Positions 1 through 6,009 of a DNA stretch of 20,369 nucleotides are shown in pieces. The stretch's first letter is position 1. Each line of letters starts with the position of its first letter. Below the pieces are notes generated by a model, which worked only from the letters and a program-made list of their open reading frames with translations, did no database searches and was not told where the DNA came from. The DNA comes from Treponema sp. (GTDB lineage: Bacteria > Spirochaetota > Spirochaetia > Treponematales > Treponemataceae): assembly GCA_024691105.1 (NCBI GenBank), contig JAILNY010000060.1, positions 1-20,369 of the forward strand, given 5' to 3'. The position numbers and the translations under genes are program-made.

Positions 1-87
1 TGACGAAAAAGAAAGATCCGCCGCATCACTAAAAGCAACCGCCGAGGCCAAAACAAACATTAATAAATACAATACAATTTTTTTCAT
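1..87 (-). CDS. Exported protein, N-terminal fragment (runs off the window)
   Basis: The complement of the first 87 bases is an uninterrupted reading frame of 29 codons starting at ATG (87-85). The peptide starts MKKIVLYLLMFVLASAVA and continues into a polar stretch (SDAADLSFSS). This is a typical Sec signal peptide: two lysines, a hydrophobic core of about 15 residues, then small residues suited to signal peptidase I. The mature part lies outside the window, so no function can be given. A TATAAT lies only 6 bp upstream of the ATG (minus strand, 99-94), so the transcript would be nearly leaderless if that box is used. No good -35 or Shine-Dalgarno sequence was seen. Confidence 0.6.
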   Translation of the reverse strand, partial: MKKIVLYLLMFVLASAVAFSDAADLSFSS

Positions 88-198
88 AAGTGAATTATAT
101 AATGTTTTGCTTTAATTGTGCTACAGCGCTTTTCCCACTACACTCCCAAAACCGCATGACTTGCAATTTTCTTTGCGGTCTTGTACCATGTTCATACT

Positions 199-591
199 AT
201 GAAAAAGCCTTCTATCCTGTCGAAACTTGTTTCGGCAATTATTCCACATAAATATTCCAAAGAAAACCAAAAGGCAGCCGAAGAATCCATTCAGTCACTC
301 CGCGCCCGGATGGACATCTTGTGTCAAAAAGCCCAGAATCTCGAAGACACCTACAAAGAACAGCGCACTCAGATCGAAGAATGTGCAAAAACCTTTTCTG
401 CAATCGAACCAAGCGCAAGCGTACGCGCCGGAAAATTTGAACAGCAGATTGCCGTTGCAATCACATCTGTCAGCTCCGAGCTAGACAAAATCTTTACAAC
501 TAAAAATCCAAAAGCACTTAATTCAGAAATTAAGCTCCTTGTCCGCGTAATCCGCGAACGCCAGAACGCCGACATCCCTCAGGACGAATAA
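199..591 (+). CDS. Hypothetical coiled-coil protein, 130 aa
   Basis: I do not recognise this protein. It is charged and probably mostly helical, with no signal peptide or membrane segment. Residues about 25-70 are rich in E, K, Q and R with spaced L, I and A, which suggests a coiled coil. I chose ATG 199 (MKKPSILSKL) over the in-frame TTG at 181, although neither has a clear Shine-Dalgarno sequence. TTGCAA at 161-166 and TACCAT at 184-189 are 17 bp apart and could be a weak promoter, which would make the message almost leaderless. The stop codon is 1 nt before the next gene, so it is probably co-transcribed with the Nudix hydrolase. Function unknown. Confidence 0.6.
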   Translation: MKKPSILSKLVSAIIPHKYSKENQKAAEESIQSLRARMDILCQKAQNLEDTYKEQRTQIEECAKTFSAIEPSASVRAGKFEQQIAVAITSVSSELDKIFTTKNPKALNSEIKLLVRVIRERQNADIPQDE

Positions 592-592
592 A

Positions 593-1144
593 ATGTCAAA
601 CGATTTTACAGTCTGCCCGATCTGCCAGAGCAAAAAAATCACTTACAAAGACAACAAAAAATGGTTTTGCCCGGACTGTGGTTTTGACCTTTACAACAAC
701 GTAGCAGCCGCTGTCGGCCTCATCATAGAAGACACAGACGGCACAATCATCTTAGAAAAGCGCGCTAAAGATCCGCAAAAAGGCTTTCTTGCCCTCCCTG
801 GGGGTTTTTGCGACCAGGATGAATCAGCCGAGCAGGCTGCCTTCCGCGAATGCAAAGAAGAAACCGGCATCGCACCCGATTCAATTCAATACATCACAAG
901 CTACCCAAACACATACGTTTACAAAGGAATCACTTACAAAACCTGCGACCTTTTCTTTACCGCACGCTTTGACAACATCACAGGCCGCATCGTAGATCAC
1001 ATGCATGGCCAGCAAAGCGAAGTACAAAATTTCCAGAGCGTAAAAATTACATCGCTCGAACAGATAGACACGCTCCCGATTGCGTTCCCATCAGGCCGCG
1101 AGGCACTAAAATGCTGGTTTAAAAATCAGGTCGCACGATGCTAG
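593..1144 (+). CDS. Nudix hydrolase with N-terminal zinc ribbon
   Basis: This 183-aa protein has two recognisable parts. Residues 8-29 carry CPIC and CPDC (Cys8, 11, 26, 29), a zinc ribbon like that of NADH-pyrophosphatase-type Nudix proteins. Residues 71-93 match the Nudix box GX5EX7REUXEEXGU exactly (G71, E77, R85-E86, E89-E90, G92), the Mg2+-binding catalytic helix that cleaves nucleoside diphosphate-X compounds. Family members hydrolyse NAD(H), ADP-ribose, nucleotide sugars or oxidised nucleotides. The NudC-specific SQPWPFPxS motif was not seen, so NudC identity is not supported. The start ATG is 1 nt after the preceding stop and the end overlaps the region before the next gene, so this is probably an operon of housecleaning type. 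Substrate unknown. Confidence 0.88.
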   Translation: MSNDFTVCPICQSKKITYKDNKKWFCPDCGFDLYNNVAAAVGLIIEDTDGTIILEKRAKDPQKGFLALPGGFCDQDESAEQAAFRECKEETGIAPDSIQYITSYPNTYVYKGITYKTCDLFFTARFDNITGRIVDHMHGQQSEVQNFQSVKITSLEQIDTLPIAFPSGREALKCWFKNQVARC

Positions 1145-1176
1145 AAGCAAGAACAGTTTTTAATGAGGAAATAATC

Positions 1177-1707
1177 ATGAACACAAACATTATTAAATAT
1201 ATATTCGCCGGTGCCGCAATTTTTTACTTTATCGTTCAACTCTGCTTTTATAAATTCTGGCAGAACAAAATCAAAACAAATGCCGGCGAACTTGTTCTAA
1301 AAACAACAACTCCCAAAAACACAAAAGGAATCATTGTTTTAATTTTATGTCCAATCCTTGTTGTGCTTTCGATTATCACTCGCCCATCAAATTTTATAAG
1401 CTGCCTTATGTCAGCAGTATCAGGGCTTGCATTTTATATTACAAGCCGCGAGCTTGTTTATTCTAAGTTGAATGGAATTTACACAAACGGCCTTGTCGGT
1501 AACGGTCACCTTTACCGTTTTGACGACATTCAGACCTTTCCTGATACTTCCTGGAAAGAACCCGAAAAACAAAACACGACTTCGCTTGCAATCCAGCTAA
1601 AGCCGATAAAAAAACAGCAAAGTGCCGTTACCTTTATTGACTACGCAACAATTTCTGAATATTCAAAAGTTGTCGCAAAAATTAAAGAGATGAAAAAGAA
1701 TAAATAG
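1177..1707 (+). CDS. Small membrane protein of unknown function
   Basis: I do not recognise the family. The 176-aa product has a hydrophobic N-terminal segment (residues about 4-25), a second at about 46-64 and a third at about 68-85, then a soluble C-terminal region of about 90 residues. The soluble part has a PH-like or DUF-like feel (LNGIYTNGLVGNGHLYRFDDI), but this is not a firm assignment. ATG 1177 is chosen over ATG 1138 because GAGGAA at 1165-1170 sits 6 nt before it, whereas 1138 lies inside the Nudix gene without a ribosome-binding site. It is probably the last gene of the plus-strand trio. A tandem repeat follows the stop codon. Confidence 0.7.
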   Translation: MNTNIIKYIFAGAAIFYFIVQLCFYKFWQNKIKTNAGELVLKTTTPKNTKGIIVLILCPILVVLSIITRPSNFISCLMSAVSGLAFYITSRELVYSKLNGIYTNGLVGNGHLYRFDDIQTFPDTSWKEPEKQNTTSLAIQLKPIKKQQSAVTFIDYATISEYSKVVAKIKEMKKNK

Positions 1708-1715
1708 GAATTTTT

Positions 1716-1830
1716 CGCCGGTGCACATCGATTTCCGCCGGCTACGCATTGATTCACGCCGGTGCACATCGATTCCCGCCGGCTACGCATTGATTCACGC
1801 CAGTGCACATCGATTCCCGCCGGCTGCGAA
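1716..1830. repeat. 41-bp tandem repeat, about 2.7 copies, built of two diverged half-units
   Basis: Copies lie at 1716-1756, 1757-1797 and 1798-1830 (partial). Copies 1 and 2 differ at a single position, and copy 3 has a CCGG-to-CCAG change before diverging. Each copy is made of two related halves of about 20 bp, one starting CGCCGGTGCACATCGATT and the other CGCCGGCTACGCATTGATT. The halves share the CGCCGG start and the GATT end, and differ between them mostly by transitions. The array therefore looks like an older 20-bp unit that formed a dimer and was then amplified. It fills the gap between two convergent genes, is more GC-rich than its surroundings, and contains the palindromes GCCGGC, GTGCAC and ATCGAT. 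No poly-T terminator is seen next to it. Confidence 0.9.
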
Positions 1831-1853
1831 ATTTCCCCGCGCCTGTACTTTTA

Positions 1854-2318
1854 TTATATCTTAGAATCAATCTCTGCTTCGATAGACTCTAAAATCTTTT
1901 TAACGTCCAGAACAAGAATAAAACTCTCGCCGTTCTTAGCAACACCCTGAACAAAGTCCTTACGGCCAGGCAGCGTTCCAAAGTCATAATTTTCAGAAAC
2001 CACCATCTCAAGCTTTGTCACAACATCAACAGAATCTGCAAGCATTCCCAAAACAAGAGGCTGGCCGTCCTTCTGTTCAATCTCAAGCACAATAATCGAG
2101 CTGCGTTCATCACAAACAACCGGAGCAAATCCAAACATCTGTCTAAAGTCAATTACAGTCACAACAGAGCCGCGAATATTCATAACACCCTTAAGATACG
2201 GCAATGACTTTGGAACAGCCGTAATCGGCTCGTAATTAATCACTTCACGCACATAAGTCACAGGGATGGCAAAAGAACCTTCACCCAGATTAAACGTAAA
2301 ATAAGAATCGTCCGTCAT
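1854..2318 (-). CDS. cheW: CheW coupling protein (first of three)
   Basis: This 154-aa single-domain protein has the CheW/P5 SH3-like fold pattern: FTFNLGEGSFAIPVTYVREV at the start, then LPYLKGVMNIRGSVVTVIDF, the conserved core with the Asn-Ile-Arg-Gly that contacts receptor and kinase. CheW bridges chemoreceptor tips and CheA in the cytoplasmic array. The start is fixed by an AGAGGAG ribosome-binding site a few bases upstream. It is transcribed divergently from the main chemotaxis operon and shares its 306-bp promoter region. It is closer to the canonical CheW core than the two copies at the far end of the operon, so it may be the general coupling protein while the others are receptor-specific. 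Confidence 0.92.
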   Translation of the reverse strand: MTDDSYFTFNLGEGSFAIPVTYVREVINYEPITAVPKSLPYLKGVMNIRGSVVTVIDFRQMFGFAPVVCDERSSIIVLEIEQKDGQPLVLGMLADSVDVVTKLEMVVSENYDFGTLPGRKDFVQGVAKNGESFILVLDVKKILESIEAEIDSKI

Positions 2319-2383
2319 TTTCTCTCCTCTCAGATCACCATATCGGCCGGCTGTAAAAACTACGCTTTAAGCGCTCCAAAAAA

Positions 2384-2411
2384 AATATAATCTTCTATTT
2401 GACTGATACAA
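2384..2411 (-). promoter_or_regulatory. Candidate sigma-70-type promoter for the minus-strand cheW
   Basis: Read on the minus strand, TTGTAT (2411-2406) and TATATT (2389-2384) are 16 bp apart. The -10 box matches consensus at 5 of 6 positions and the -35 at only 3 of 6. It would give a leader of about 60 nt before cheW. It overlaps the divergent plus-strand promoter at 2399-2427, so the two could compete for polymerase. Confidence 0.35.
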
Positions 2412-2427
2412 ATTCTGATTGTAAAAT
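2399..2427 (+). promoter_or_regulatory. Sigma-70-type promoter of the chemotaxis operon
   Basis: TTGACT (2399-2404) and TAAAAT (2422-2427) are separated by exactly 17 bp and each matches its consensus at 5 of 6 positions. Transcription would start near 2434, giving a leader of about 190 nt before the STAS gene. The start would fall just before the strong hairpin at 2438-2475. Confidence 0.65.
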
Positions 2428-2437
2428 ATATGTATGG

Positions 2438-2475
2438 GAGGCACTTTCAAAATCGCAAGATTTTGGGGGTGCCTT
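2438..2475 (+). promoter_or_regulatory. RNA hairpin at the predicted 5' end of the chemotaxis transcript
   Basis: Bases 2440-2454 pair with 2459-2473 in an unbroken 15-bp stem closed by GCAA, a GNRA-type tetraloop. The stem can be lengthened to 17 bp with A2439-U2474 and G2438-U2475. Three consecutive pairs (2445-2447 with 2466-2468) are U-G wobbles, which work in RNA of this strand but would be A-C mismatches on the other strand. There is no U-tract after it, so it is not a terminator. A role in protecting the 5' end of the mRNA, or as part of a larger regulatory leader, would fit its position. Confidence 0.65.
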
Positions 2476-2482
2476 ATATTCA

Positions 2483-2510
2483 CTATCGGCATATCAACCT
2501 TTTTCCATTA
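2483..2510 (-). promoter_or_regulatory. Candidate sigma-28 (FliA-type) promoter toward the minus-strand cheW
   Basis: On the minus strand, TAAT (2510-2507) is followed 16 bp later by GCCGATAG (2490-2483), which matches the flagellar sigma factor -10 consensus GCCGATAA at 7 of 8 positions. The TAAA element matches at 3 of 4. The spacing is one base longer than the usual 15 but within the known range for FliA/SigD promoters. Flagellar sigma-28 promoters are established for T. pallidum flagellin genes, so use at a chemotaxis gene would be expected. Confidence 0.4.
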
Positions 2511-2520
2511 TATATGATGT

Positions 2521-2548
2521 TAATGAAAAAGGGAAATTATTCCGATAA
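2521..2548 (+). promoter_or_regulatory. Candidate sigma-28 (FliA-type) promoter for the chemotaxis operon
   Basis: TAAT (2521-2524) is followed 16 bp later by TCCGATAA (2541-2548), a 7 of 8 match to the GCCGATAA -10 box. This is the mirror image of the minus-strand candidate. Transcription would begin near 2556, giving a leader of about 70 nt that contains only the last hairpin pair. The motif also forms the right arm of the inverted repeat, so the sequence may be conserved as a promoter, as RNA structure, or both. Confidence 0.45.
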
Positions 2549-2559
2549 TGTACTGAGAA

Positions 2560-2596
2560 ATTTTTATTTTCTAAAAATCCCCGGAAGATTTTTAGA
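2560..2596 (+). promoter_or_regulatory. Mutually exclusive hairpins just upstream of the STAS gene
   Basis: The segment TAAAAAT (2572-2578) can pair upstream with ATTTTTA (2560-2566, loop of 5) or downstream with ATTTTTA (2588-2594). The downstream form is longer: TCTAAAAATC (2570-2579) with GATTTTTAGA (2587-2596), a perfect 10-bp stem with a 7-nt loop. TTTTT follows at 2601-2605 after 4 bases, and the ribosome-binding site starts at 2616. Switching between two pairings is what an attenuator or translational switch needs. However, the elements are very AT-rich and could arise by chance. Confidence 0.45.
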
Positions 2597-2624
2597 TATC
2601 TTTTTAATGCCTTTTGGAGAGTTT

Positions 2625-2924
2625 ATGGCACGCAAAAAGTCGGCAGAGTCCACCATTGTACTTAAAGATTCAGTCGGAATCGAACAGGCTGCTTCTATTA
2701 AAAAACAACTGCTCGACGCAATTAAAAATGAAAAAACAGTTCTACTTGATTTATCTCAGGTAACAGACATCGACTCTTCAATTATTCAGTTAATTCTTGC
2801 AGCAAAAAATGAAGCAGACAAAACAGAAAAAGAGTTTTATATTACAGGCACAATTCCAGCCGATGTCACAGCATTACTTGCAATGCTTTCTGTTTCTTTT
2901 CCTGTAAAAGGACAGGAGGCTTAA
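2625..2924 (+). CDS. STAS-domain protein of the chemotaxis operon
   Basis: This 99-aa protein is essentially a single STAS domain, as in anti-sigma-factor antagonists of the SpoIIAA type. The hallmark helix cap is DIDSSIIQLIL, whose first serine (Ser51) lies where SpoIIAA carries its phosphorylated Ser58. ATG 2625 is chosen because GGAG (2616-2619) sits 5 nt before it and the STAS fold begins immediately. The open frame upstream, back to 2430, covers promoter and leader structure and is probably not translated. The stop codon abuts the cheA start, so the two are translationally coupled. STAS proteins recur in chemosensory operons of several phyla, but their partner is not known here. No anti-sigma kinase is present in the window, so the kinase, if any, is elsewhere. 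Confidence 0.85.
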   Translation: MARKKSAESTIVLKDSVGIEQAASIKKQLLDAIKNEKTVLLDLSQVTDIDSSIIQLILAAKNEADKTEKEFYITGTIPADVTALLAMLSVSFPVKGQEA

Positions 2925-5099
2925 ATGTTTGACCAGGTATCCAGCGTATTTTTTGACGAAGCAAATGAACTTCTCGACAACCTTGAAGGCTACCTTCTTA
3001 CTCTTGAAACTGAACCGGAAAATCAAGAAGTAATTTCTGCCGTTTTCCGCGCAATGCATACAATTAAAGGTTCATCAGGAATGTTTGGCTTTGATGAAAT
3101 TTCAAAGTTCACACATAAGATGGAAAACACCTTTGATATGGTTCGTAACGGAATTGTTCCTGTAACGCCACAGCTTATAAATCTTACACTCAAGGCTCGC
3201 GACCATATCCGCTCTATGCTTGGAGCCGAAATCACTCCCGAGATTCAAAATGCGTCTCAGTTTATTATCGAAGAATTAAACAGCTGCGTTGCCCCTTATC
3301 AAAACCAGGACTCGCAGGGCTCCGCATCATCTCAAAATGCAAATCAGACTCAAAACGCCAATGCTCCTTCTGCACAGGAAATTACAACACAAATCGGTCT
3401 TAAAACAGAAGCACCTTCTGTACAATCAGAGGCTCCGCAAACAACCTGGCGCATTTCGTTTGTTCCGTCTGAGACCATTATGCAAAACGGTACACGCCCT
3501 GAGCTTCTTATCAAAGAACTTTGCGAGATGGGAACATCGACTGTTGTAACGTTCCAGGATAAAATTCCAGAGCTCTCAAAAACAAAACCAGAAGCCTGCT
3601 ATTTGTACTGGGACATTATTCTTACAACCTCAAAATCAGAAAACGACATAAAAGATGTTTTTATTTTTGTTGATGATGAATCAAAGATAAAAATTGAACA
3701 GATAAAAGATACCGGCATTCATAAAAAGATTGGTGAAATTCTTATTTCCCGCAAGCTCGTTACAGAAGATGAACTTACAAAAGTAATTGAGGAACAAAAA
3801 AAGGTCGGCGATCTTCTTGTTCAAAAAAATGTAATTTCAGAGCAGCAGGTTCAGTCTGCTCTTGCTGAACAGTCACATTTATCAAAACTCAATAAAGAAA
3901 AAGAAACTCCGTCTCAGCCGGCACAACCGGTTGTAGCAAATCAGACAATCCGTGTCAGTTCGCAAAAACTTGACCAGCTTGTCGATCTTGTCGGAGAACT
4001 TGTAACCTTTAACGCGCGACTTTCTTCCATTGCAGGTGAAATAAAAAATTCTTCGCTTTCTACATTGTCCGAGCTTGGCGAGCATCTTATCTTCTCCCTC
4101 CGCGACACATCAATGGAAATGCGCATGCTCCCTATCGGAACCATCTTCTCCCGCTTCCGCCGCCTGGTTCATGACCTTGCAGGCCAGCTTGGAAAAAACA
4201 TCGATTTAATTACAGAAGGCGCCGAGACAGAGCTTGATAAAACCGTTATCGAAAAACTAAACGACCCGCTCGTTCACCTTATACGCAACTCATGCGATCA
4301 TGGTATTGAGTCACCGGAAAAACGCGCCCAGCTTGGCAAAAACGCCACAGGAACCGTAAAGCTTTCTGCAAAACACGCCGGCGCCTTTGTTCTTATTACA
4401 ATTTCCGATGACGGCGGCGGACTTAACAAAGAAGCCATCTTTAACAAAGCCGTTGAGCGCGGGCTTGTCAAAGCTAATGATGAACTTCCTGACCAGCAGA
4501 TTTACGATTTAATTTTCCAGCCTGGCTTTAGTACCAGCAAGACAGTTACCTCTGTCTCTGGCCGTGGCGTCGGAATGGATGTTGTAAAACGCGACATCGA
4601 TTCACTGGGCGGCTCCGTCAGCGTCGAAACCGAAGCCGGCAAGGGTTCAAGCTTTATCCTTAAAATACCTTTGACCCTCGCAATTATCGAAGGCATGCTC
4701 GTACAAATCGGCGACAATAAATACGTTGTGCCGGTTTCTGGCGTCGAAGAATGTATTGAGTACGAACCAACAGAAGAATCTGATTTCCTTTGTTCTCATA
4801 TTGTCGCCCGCGAAGAATATCTTCCTTGTATCAATATGCGCAGGTATTTTGAAATTTCCGGAGCCGCCCCAGAAGAGCAGCAGGTTGTCGTTGTAAATGA
4901 CCAGTCATCTAAAATAGGAATTATCGTCGACACAATTATTGGCAATCATCAGACGGTAATTAAACCAATCGGAAAACTCTTTAAAAATATCGAAGGCCTT
5001 TCAGGCTCAACAATTCTTGGCGATGGATCTGTCGCTTTGATTCTCGATATCTTTAAACTTTCTGACATAATCAGAAAACTGGATGCAAAAAAAGAATGA
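2925..5099 (+). CDS. cheA: Chemotaxis histidine kinase CheA
   Basis: The 724-aa product has all expected CheA parts. P1/HPt is at 1-115 with phospho-acceptor His45 in AMHTIKGSSG. After a Q/N/S-rich linker, a P2-like domain (about 174-260) probably docks CheY/CheB. Residues 267-316 are two 25-residue repeats (IGEILISRKLVTEDEL... and VGDLLVQKNVISEQQV...) resembling the MshEN domain. P3 dimerisation is at about 338-410 and P4 ATPase at about 412-583, with N-box NDPLVHLIRNSCDHG (446-460), DDGGG and GRGVGMDVV (547-555). P5 (585-724) binds CheW. AGGAGG at 2914-2919 gives a strong start. It autophosphorylates in receptor arrays and passes phosphate to CheY and CheB. It is longer than E. coli CheA (654 aa) mainly because of the linker repeats. 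Confidence 0.97.
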   Translation: MFDQVSSVFFDEANELLDNLEGYLLTLETEPENQEVISAVFRAMHTIKGSSGMFGFDEISKFTHKMENTFDMVRNGIVPVTPQLINLTLKARDHIRSMLGAEITPEIQNASQFIIEELNSCVAPYQNQDSQGSASSQNANQTQNANAPSAQEITTQIGLKTEAPSVQSEAPQTTWRISFVPSETIMQNGTRPELLIKELCEMGTSTVVTFQDKIPELSKTKPEACYLYWDIILTTSKSENDIKDVFIFVDDESKIKIEQIKDTGIHKKIGEILISRKLVTEDELTKVIEEQKKVGDLLVQKNVISEQQVQSALAEQSHLSKLNKEKETPSQPAQPVVANQTIRVSSQKLDQLVDLVGELVTFNARLSSIAGEIKNSSLSTLSELGEHLIFSLRDTSMEMRMLPIGTIFSRFRRLVHDLAGQLGKNIDLITEGAETELDKTVIEKLNDPLVHLIRNSCDHGIESPEKRAQLGKNATGTVKLSAKHAGAFVLITISDDGGGLNKEAIFNKAVERGLVKANDELPDQQIYDLIFQPGFSTSKTVTSVSGRGVGMDVVKRDIDSLGGSVSVETEAGKGSSFILKIPLTLAIIEGMLVQIGDNKYVVPVSGVEECIEYEPTEESDFLCSHIVAREEYLPCINMRRYFEISGAAPEEQQVVVVNDQSSKIGIIVDTIIGNHQTVIKPIGKLFKNIEGLSGSTILGDGSVALILDIFKLSDIIRKLDAKKE

Positions 5100-6007
5100 G
5101 CGCTATGTTAAAAAAATCTAAATCTACAGATTCCGCATCCCTTTCTATCCCGCGATCAATGTATCCGCAAACCGACATGACCCAGGATCAATTTAAACGA
5201 ATTGCCACGTTTATGGAAAAGACAACCGGTATAAAAATGCCGGATTCAAAACGTACAATGATTCAGGCGCGTCTTTCTAACCGCCTGAAAGTTCTCGGCT
5301 TTGAAAACTATTCACAGTATATCGATTACGCGTTTGCCACAAATGAATGTGCCAACGAAGAAATCATAATGATGATTGACCTTCTTACGACAAACCTTAC
5401 TCATTTTTTCCGCGAGAATCAGCATTTTGATTTTATGACACAGAATGTTCTTCCACATCTTGTAAAAGAAAATATCCAGATTCCAAAAATCTGGTCCGCA
5501 GGCTGTTCATCTGGAGAAGAGCCTTATACACTTTCAATCGTAATGCAGGAATTTATTGCAAAGAACCGACCTTCATTTTCAGACTATTCAATTCTTGCAA
5601 CTGACATATCTACAAGAATTCTTTCAAGCGCAAAACAGGGAGTTTATCCGCTTGAATCTGTAGAAAAGCTCCCTTACGATTTAAAGAAAAAATATTTTTT
5701 AAAAAGTAAAAATCCCGACAAACCTTATGCAAAGGTTAAAGATTTTGTCAGAGCCAAAATTCAATTTAACAGATTAAATTTTATGGATTCTTCATACAAA
5801 ATCCCGGATAAAAAAGACATAATTTTCTGTCGTAATGTTTTGATATATTTTGATAAACCAACACAGTTTGCCGTAATAAGAAAACTTGTTAATTGCCTTA
5901 GAACAGGAGGCTTTCTGTTCCTCGGCCATTCTGAAACGATTTTCGGTTCAGGGTTACCACTCAAGACAATTTCAACAACAGTATTTCAGAAAACGGAGGA
6001 ATACTAG
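5096..6007 (+). CDS. cheR: Chemoreceptor glutamate methyltransferase CheR
   Basis: This 303-aa protein methylates glutamates on receptor signalling helices with S-adenosylmethionine. Conserved blocks include TTNLTHFFRE (98-107), the SAM-binding loop IWSAGCSSGEEPY (132-144), the acidic ATDIS strand (168-172), CRNVLIYF (245-252) and FLFLGHSE (273-280). Between these lies the beta-subdomain (about 183-225), whose loop YFLKSKNPDKPYAKVKDF can be aligned by hand without gaps to that of E. coli CheR, a pentapeptide-binding enzyme. The start codon overlaps the cheA stop in an ATGA. A second in-frame ATG at 5105 is possible but has no better ribosome-binding site. CheR and CheB together form the adaptation pair for the receptor encoded downstream. 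Confidence 0.95.
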   Translation: MSAMLKKSKSTDSASLSIPRSMYPQTDMTQDQFKRIATFMEKTTGIKMPDSKRTMIQARLSNRLKVLGFENYSQYIDYAFATNECANEEIIMMIDLLTTNLTHFFRENQHFDFMTQNVLPHLVKENIQIPKIWSAGCSSGEEPYTLSIVMQEFIAKNRPSFSDYSILATDISTRILSSAKQGVYPLESVEKLPYDLKKKYFLKSKNPDKPYAKVKDFVRAKIQFNRLNFMDSSYKIPDKKDIIFCRNVLIYFDKPTQFAVIRKLVNCLRTGGFLFLGHSETIFGSGLPLKTISTTVFQKTEEY

Positions 6008-6009
6008 TT

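Larger units (their letters stand above)
2481..2550. repeat. 70-bp interrupted inverted repeat with 30-bp arms
   Basis: The complement of 2481-2510 and the sequence 2521-2550 are both 30 nt and agree at 22 positions by ungapped hand alignment. They flank a 10-nt centre (2511-2520). Both arms read TAATG, then an A-run with GG, then CCGATA followed by TG. In RNA the core could fold as CCUUUUUC (2498-2505) with GAAAAAGG (2525-2532), AUUA with UAAU, and UAUCGG (2484-2489) with CCGAUA (2542-2547). As DNA it is a large dyad able to bind a dimeric regulator or two polymerases. Confidence 0.7.

Noticed and set aside
1716..1830. CRISPR array
   Set aside because: Copies are contiguous 41-bp units with no unique spacers, and there are no cas genes.
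1762..1950. Small protein encoded by the tandem repeat
   Set aside because: The frame consists of the repeat plus antisense of cheW, without a ribosome-binding site.
2340..2369. Another sigma-28-like pair on the minus strand, TAAAGCGT and GCCGATAT, upstream of cheW
   Set aside because: Both boxes match well, but TAAA and GCCGATAT are 18 bp apart, outside the usual 15-16 range. Kept only as a curiosity beside the better-spaced pair.
2430..2624. Open frame extending the STAS protein by 65 residues at its N-terminus
   Set aside because: It starts at or before the predicted transcription start, covers the hairpins and promoter-like repeats, has no ribosome-binding site, and the STAS fold begins at ATG 2625 with a GGAG 5 nt upstream.
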